Of a DNA stretch of 64,000 bases, positions 61,685 to 64,000 are shown one piece after another (the first letter of the stretch is position 1; each line of letters starts with the position of its first letter). The notes below the pieces were generated by a model. It worked only from the letters and a program-made list of their open reading frames with translations. It was not told the DNA's origin and ran no database searches. The stretch is from Alphaproteobacteria bacterium. GTDB taxonomy: Bacteria > Pseudomonadota > Alphaproteobacteria > UBA8366 > Aestuariispiraceae. Where the stretch lies: positions 1-64,000 of the forward strand of contig SPJV01000100.1 of assembly GCA_006844765.1 (NCBI GenBank), read 5' to 3'. Made by a program: the position numbers and the translations under genes.

Positions 61685-62577
61685 AGCGGTACTCCTTCCT
61701 CACCAACATGCCCGGCGGCACGGCGTTCTTCGCAATAGTCACTGTCCGAACACACAAACATCCGCTTTCCGGCATCATCCATAATGACTTCATCCAGGAA
61801 GCTGTCCGTCGCCCCGCAGAGGGCGCAGGCATTGTCCCATTGCTGCACTTCAAAAGGATGGTCTTCAAAGTCCAGGCTGACGACTTCCGTATGGGGCGGG
61901 ATCGCATAGATCCGCTTTTCCCGCCCAGCGCCAAACAGCTGAAGGGCCGGCGAGTGGTTCATCTTCGGATTATCAAACTTCGGCGTCGGTGACGGGTCCA
62001 TCACATAACGCCCGGCGACTTTCACCGGATAGGCGTAAGTCGTCGCAATATGGCCGTGATGCGCGATATCCTCATAGAGCTTCACATGCATCAGACCGTA
62101 ATCTTCCAAAGCATGCATGCGCCGGGTTTCCGTCTCACGCGGTTCCAAAAAGCGCAGGGGCTCCGGGATCGGCACTTGATAGACCAGGATTTGATCCTCG
62201 GACAAAGGCGTTTCCGGTACCCGGTGACGGGTTTGGATCAAGGTGGCGTCCCGCGTCTTTTCCGTCGTCTCAACGCCCGTCGTCCGAACGAAGAAACTCC
62301 TGATGCTAACGGCATTCGTCGTGTCGTCGGATCCCTGATCGATCACCTTCAAGACATCATCGCTACCGATAACCGCCGCAGTGACCTGAACGCCGCCCGT
62401 GCCCCAGCCATAAGGCATCGGCATTTCCCGAGACGCAAAGGGGACCTGATAGCCGGGGATCGCCACCGCTTTCAGGATAGCGCGGCGGATCATCCGCTTC
62501 GTCTGTTCATCCAGATAGGCGAAGTTATAGCCGGAATCCGCTTCAGCACGCGGCGTTTCCGATTGAACAGCAGTCAT
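61681..62577 (-). CDS. phnJ: Carbon-phosphorus lyase core radical-SAM subunit PhnJ
   Basis: A 298-residue enzyme that cleaves the C-P bond of ribose 1-alkylphosphonate 5-phosphate, giving alkane and cyclic ribose phosphate. The four cysteines near the C-terminus are C251, C254, C276 and C282 (NACALCG, then FVCSDSDYCEER); three hold a 4Fe-4S cluster and one forms the thiyl radical in the characterised enzyme. VPFASREMPMPYGWGTGG is a core segment. It overlaps phnI and phnK by 4 bp each. Confidence 0.96.
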   Translation of the reverse strand: MTAVQSETPRAEADSGYNFAYLDEQTKRMIRRAILKAVAIPGYQVPFASREMPMPYGWGTGGVQVTAAVIGSDDVLKVIDQGSDDTTNAVSIRSFFVRTTGVETTEKTRDATLIQTRHRVPETPLSEDQILVYQVPIPEPLRFLEPRETETRRMHALEDYGLMHVKLYEDIAHHGHIATTYAYPVKVAGRYVMDPSPTPKFDNPKMNHSPALQLFGAGREKRIYAIPPHTEVVSLDFEDHPFEVQQWDNACALCGATDSFLDEVIMDDAGKRMFVCSDSDYCEERRAAGHVGEEGVPL

Positions 62578-63731
62578 TCCGCAGCCTCCGGTTTCGCGAT
62601 CTCTTCTTTGGCTTCCTGTGCCGCATCGAACTCGGCCCGCATGCGGCGCACGAGTTCAAGCTCGGACTGAAAGTCGACATAATGTGGCAGCTTCAAATGC
62701 TCAACGAAGCCGGTCGCCTGAACATTGTCGGAGTGGGAGAGCACGAATTCCTCATCCTGGGCCGGCGCCCCCGCCTCTTCTCCCAAGTCCCGGCAGCGCA
62801 ACGAGCGGTCAACCAAAGCCATTGAGATCGCCTTGCGCTCAACATGACCAAAGCCTAACCCGTAGCCGCGGGTGAACTTGGGTTTTTCCGTTGCCGTGCC
62901 CTTGAACTGGTTCACCATTTCGCATTCGGTGATCGTGATCTCACCGATCTCAATAGGAAAACCAAGTTCCTCCGGCATGAACTCGACAGTCACCTCGCCC
63001 ATGCGGATTTCGCCAGCAAACGGGTGTGTTCGGCCATAGCCACGCTGGGTGGAATATCCCATCGCGAGCAGGAAGCCTTCATCACCCCGAGCCAGAGTTT
63101 GCAGCCGCACGTCTCGGTCCGCCGGAAACTCTGTCGGCTCCCGCGTGATATCGCCAACCGGGCTCACCACATCGCCAGCAGGTGCTTCCGAATCCTCGAT
63201 CATCCCCTCACTCGCCAATTGATCGAGAACACGGGGCATGGGGTCCATCGGGCCCGGATCGTCGTGAAGCGCGTCCCCAGTGGCGGCACTGTGGAGTTCC
63301 ACAGAATGATCTCGCGCGCCCCCCTCTGCTTCCAGGGCGAAGTCCAAAAGGCGGTGTGTATAGTCGAAGGTTGGGCCCAATACCTGCCCGCCCGGCACAT
63401 CCTTGAATGTCGCGGAAATTCGGCGTCGTGCCCTCATATCCGATACCTTCAAGGGCTCGCTATAACCGAAGCGCGGCAATGTCGTGCGATAGGCCCGGAT
63501 CAGGAAAATCGCCTCGATCAAGTCGCCTGCTGCCTGCTTTATCGCTAAGGCCGCGAGCTTCCGGTCGAACAGCGCCCCTTCGGTCATGACCCGGTCAACG
63601 GCGCGTCCAAGCTGTTCCGAAATCTGATCGGTACCAATCTCTGAAACAGCGGGATCGCCCCGCCGTTCTTCTGCGAGCAAGCGATGGGCACCGGCAATTG
63701 CCTTTTCACCCCCCTTTGCAGCGACATACAT
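62574..63731 (-). CDS. phnI: C-P lyase core subunit PhnI
   Basis: A 385-residue subunit that, with PhnG, PhnH and PhnL, transfers phosphonate to the ribose of ATP, displacing adenine. It opens MYVAAKGGEKAI, typical of PhnI, and contains FLLAMGYSTQRGYGRTHPFAGEIRMGEV, and near the C-terminus VQATGFVEHLKLPHYVDFQSELELVRRMRAE. GGAGG lies about 8 nt before ATG 63731; a longer frame to 63827 would run back into phnH. It begins 4 bp after the phnH stop. Confidence 0.95.
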   Translation of the reverse strand: MYVAAKGGEKAIAGAHRLLAEERRGDPAVSEIGTDQISEQLGRAVDRVMTEGALFDRKLAALAIKQAAGDLIEAIFLIRAYRTTLPRFGYSEPLKVSDMRARRRISATFKDVPGGQVLGPTFDYTHRLLDFALEAEGGARDHSVELHSAATGDALHDDPGPMDPMPRVLDQLASEGMIEDSEAPAGDVVSPVGDITREPTEFPADRDVRLQTLARGDEGFLLAMGYSTQRGYGRTHPFAGEIRMGEVTVEFMPEELGFPIEIGEITITECEMVNQFKGTATEKPKFTRGYGLGFGHVERKAISMALVDRSLRCRDLGEEAGAPAQDEEFVLSHSDNVQATGFVEHLKLPHYVDFQSELELVRRMRAEFDAAQEAKEEIAKPEAAE

Positions 63732-63735
63732 GGGA

Positions 63736-64000
63736 CTAACCTCCGATCCGGGTGCTGCGCGGGAGTGCCGCGACGGAATCAGGTCCGCAAAGAATGATAT
63801 CGAGCCCCAGAGGAAACAGCGCTGCATTGTTGCGCACTACGTCCCAGAAGCCAGCAGGTAAAGGAGCCGGGGCGAAACGGTGAGGCGTCTCGATCCCCGG
63901 CCCAGTTAGAACGACGGCGTCACCTCTCTCGAATCCGTCGACCTGTAAAATCAATGTCGTTGCGCGATCCGGATAGTCGGGCGTTCCGATGGAGAACCTG
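63736..64000 (-). CDS. phnH: C-P lyase core subunit PhnH, C-terminal part
   Basis: The frame is open to the right edge, so the N-terminus and phnG lie outside the window; about 87 residues remain. The region includes the family FSIGTPDYPDRATTLILQV, then GPGIETPHRF, and NNAALFPLGLDIILCGPDSVAALPRSTRI at the C-terminus, where phnH proteins end. It is 4 bp upstream of phnI. Confidence 0.92.
   Translation of the reverse strand, partial: RFSIGTPDYPDRATTLILQVDGFERGDAVVLTGPGIETPHRFAPAPLPAGFWDVVRNNAALFPLGLDIILCGPDSVAALPRSTRIGG

Overview
The window looks like a chromosomal stretch of a free-living, probably marine or soil alphaproteobacterium (Rhodospirillales-like). This rests on gene content and order, not on a database match. 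The pointers are alr-mlaE-mlaF-radA-cvpA-purF as one packed strand, purE-purK beside a DUF465 gene, a TIGR02444 family protein, an FnrL-type regulator with C-x2-C-x7-C, TRAP transporters, polyhydroxyalkanoate depolymerase and a C-P lyase locus. The DNA is moderately GC-rich, except for AT-rich patches near 13.1-14.3 kb and 57.8-58.1 kb. I found no insertion sequence, phage gene, CRISPR array, rRNA or intact tRNA.

1-11.4 kb. The 3' end of a type III glutamine synthetase is followed by a 41-codon ORF coupled to a MetX-like hydrolase. A MOSC protein, a cupin protein and a broken cupin copy follow on the minus strand, then a YghU-type glutathione transferase. A long minus-strand block runs alr, mlaE, mlaF, radA, cvpA, purF and a short-chain dehydrogenase, with several ATGA overlaps.

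11.6-24.4 kb. A Tat-exported multicopper oxidase is followed by an AT-rich orphan membrane protein, an aminotransferase/flavin monooxygenase pair, a PAS_5 protein, an ABC-type periplasmic binding protein, an aldehyde dehydrogenase with a clear terminator, a diguanylate cyclase, a thioesterase, and mlaA-mlaC. MlaA, MlaC, MlaE and MlaF of the lipid-transport system are all here, but no mlaD.

24.4-37.8 kb. TIGR02444, DUF465, purE-purK, an Asp/Glu-racemase-fold protein, an M48 protease with a YjgN-like membrane protein, nicotinate phosphoribosyltransferase with class II DAHP synthase, an exported TPR-CHAT protease-like protein of 980 residues, and an SLC13 permease.

37.8-49 kb. An FkbM methyltransferase is followed by the most interesting locus. 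A LysR regulator, a DUF1445 (D-glutamate cyclase family) enzyme and a complete TRAP transporter on the plus strand converge on a minus-strand pair: a ProC-like reductase and a single-chain cobalamin protein resembling glutamate mutase subunits E and S fused. The three enzymes belong to families acting on glutamate- or proline-like molecules, so I propose an uncharacterised amino-acid import and rearrangement pathway. serC-serA lie next to it, divergently.

49-53.2 kb. An FG-GAP repeat protein, then phaZ (TTG start) preceded by two operator-like palindromes 22 bp apart, an FnrL-type regulator and a nitronate monooxygenase.

53.2-64 kb. A phosphonate locus: phnD-phnC-phnE diverge from phnM-phnF, with a GCTGTATATACAGC-type palindrome in front of each arm (candidate PhnF operators). 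A three-PAS histidine kinase sits between this half and phnH-I-J-K-L, which runs in from the right edge. Together these genes would import phosphonates and cleave the C-P bond to release phosphate.
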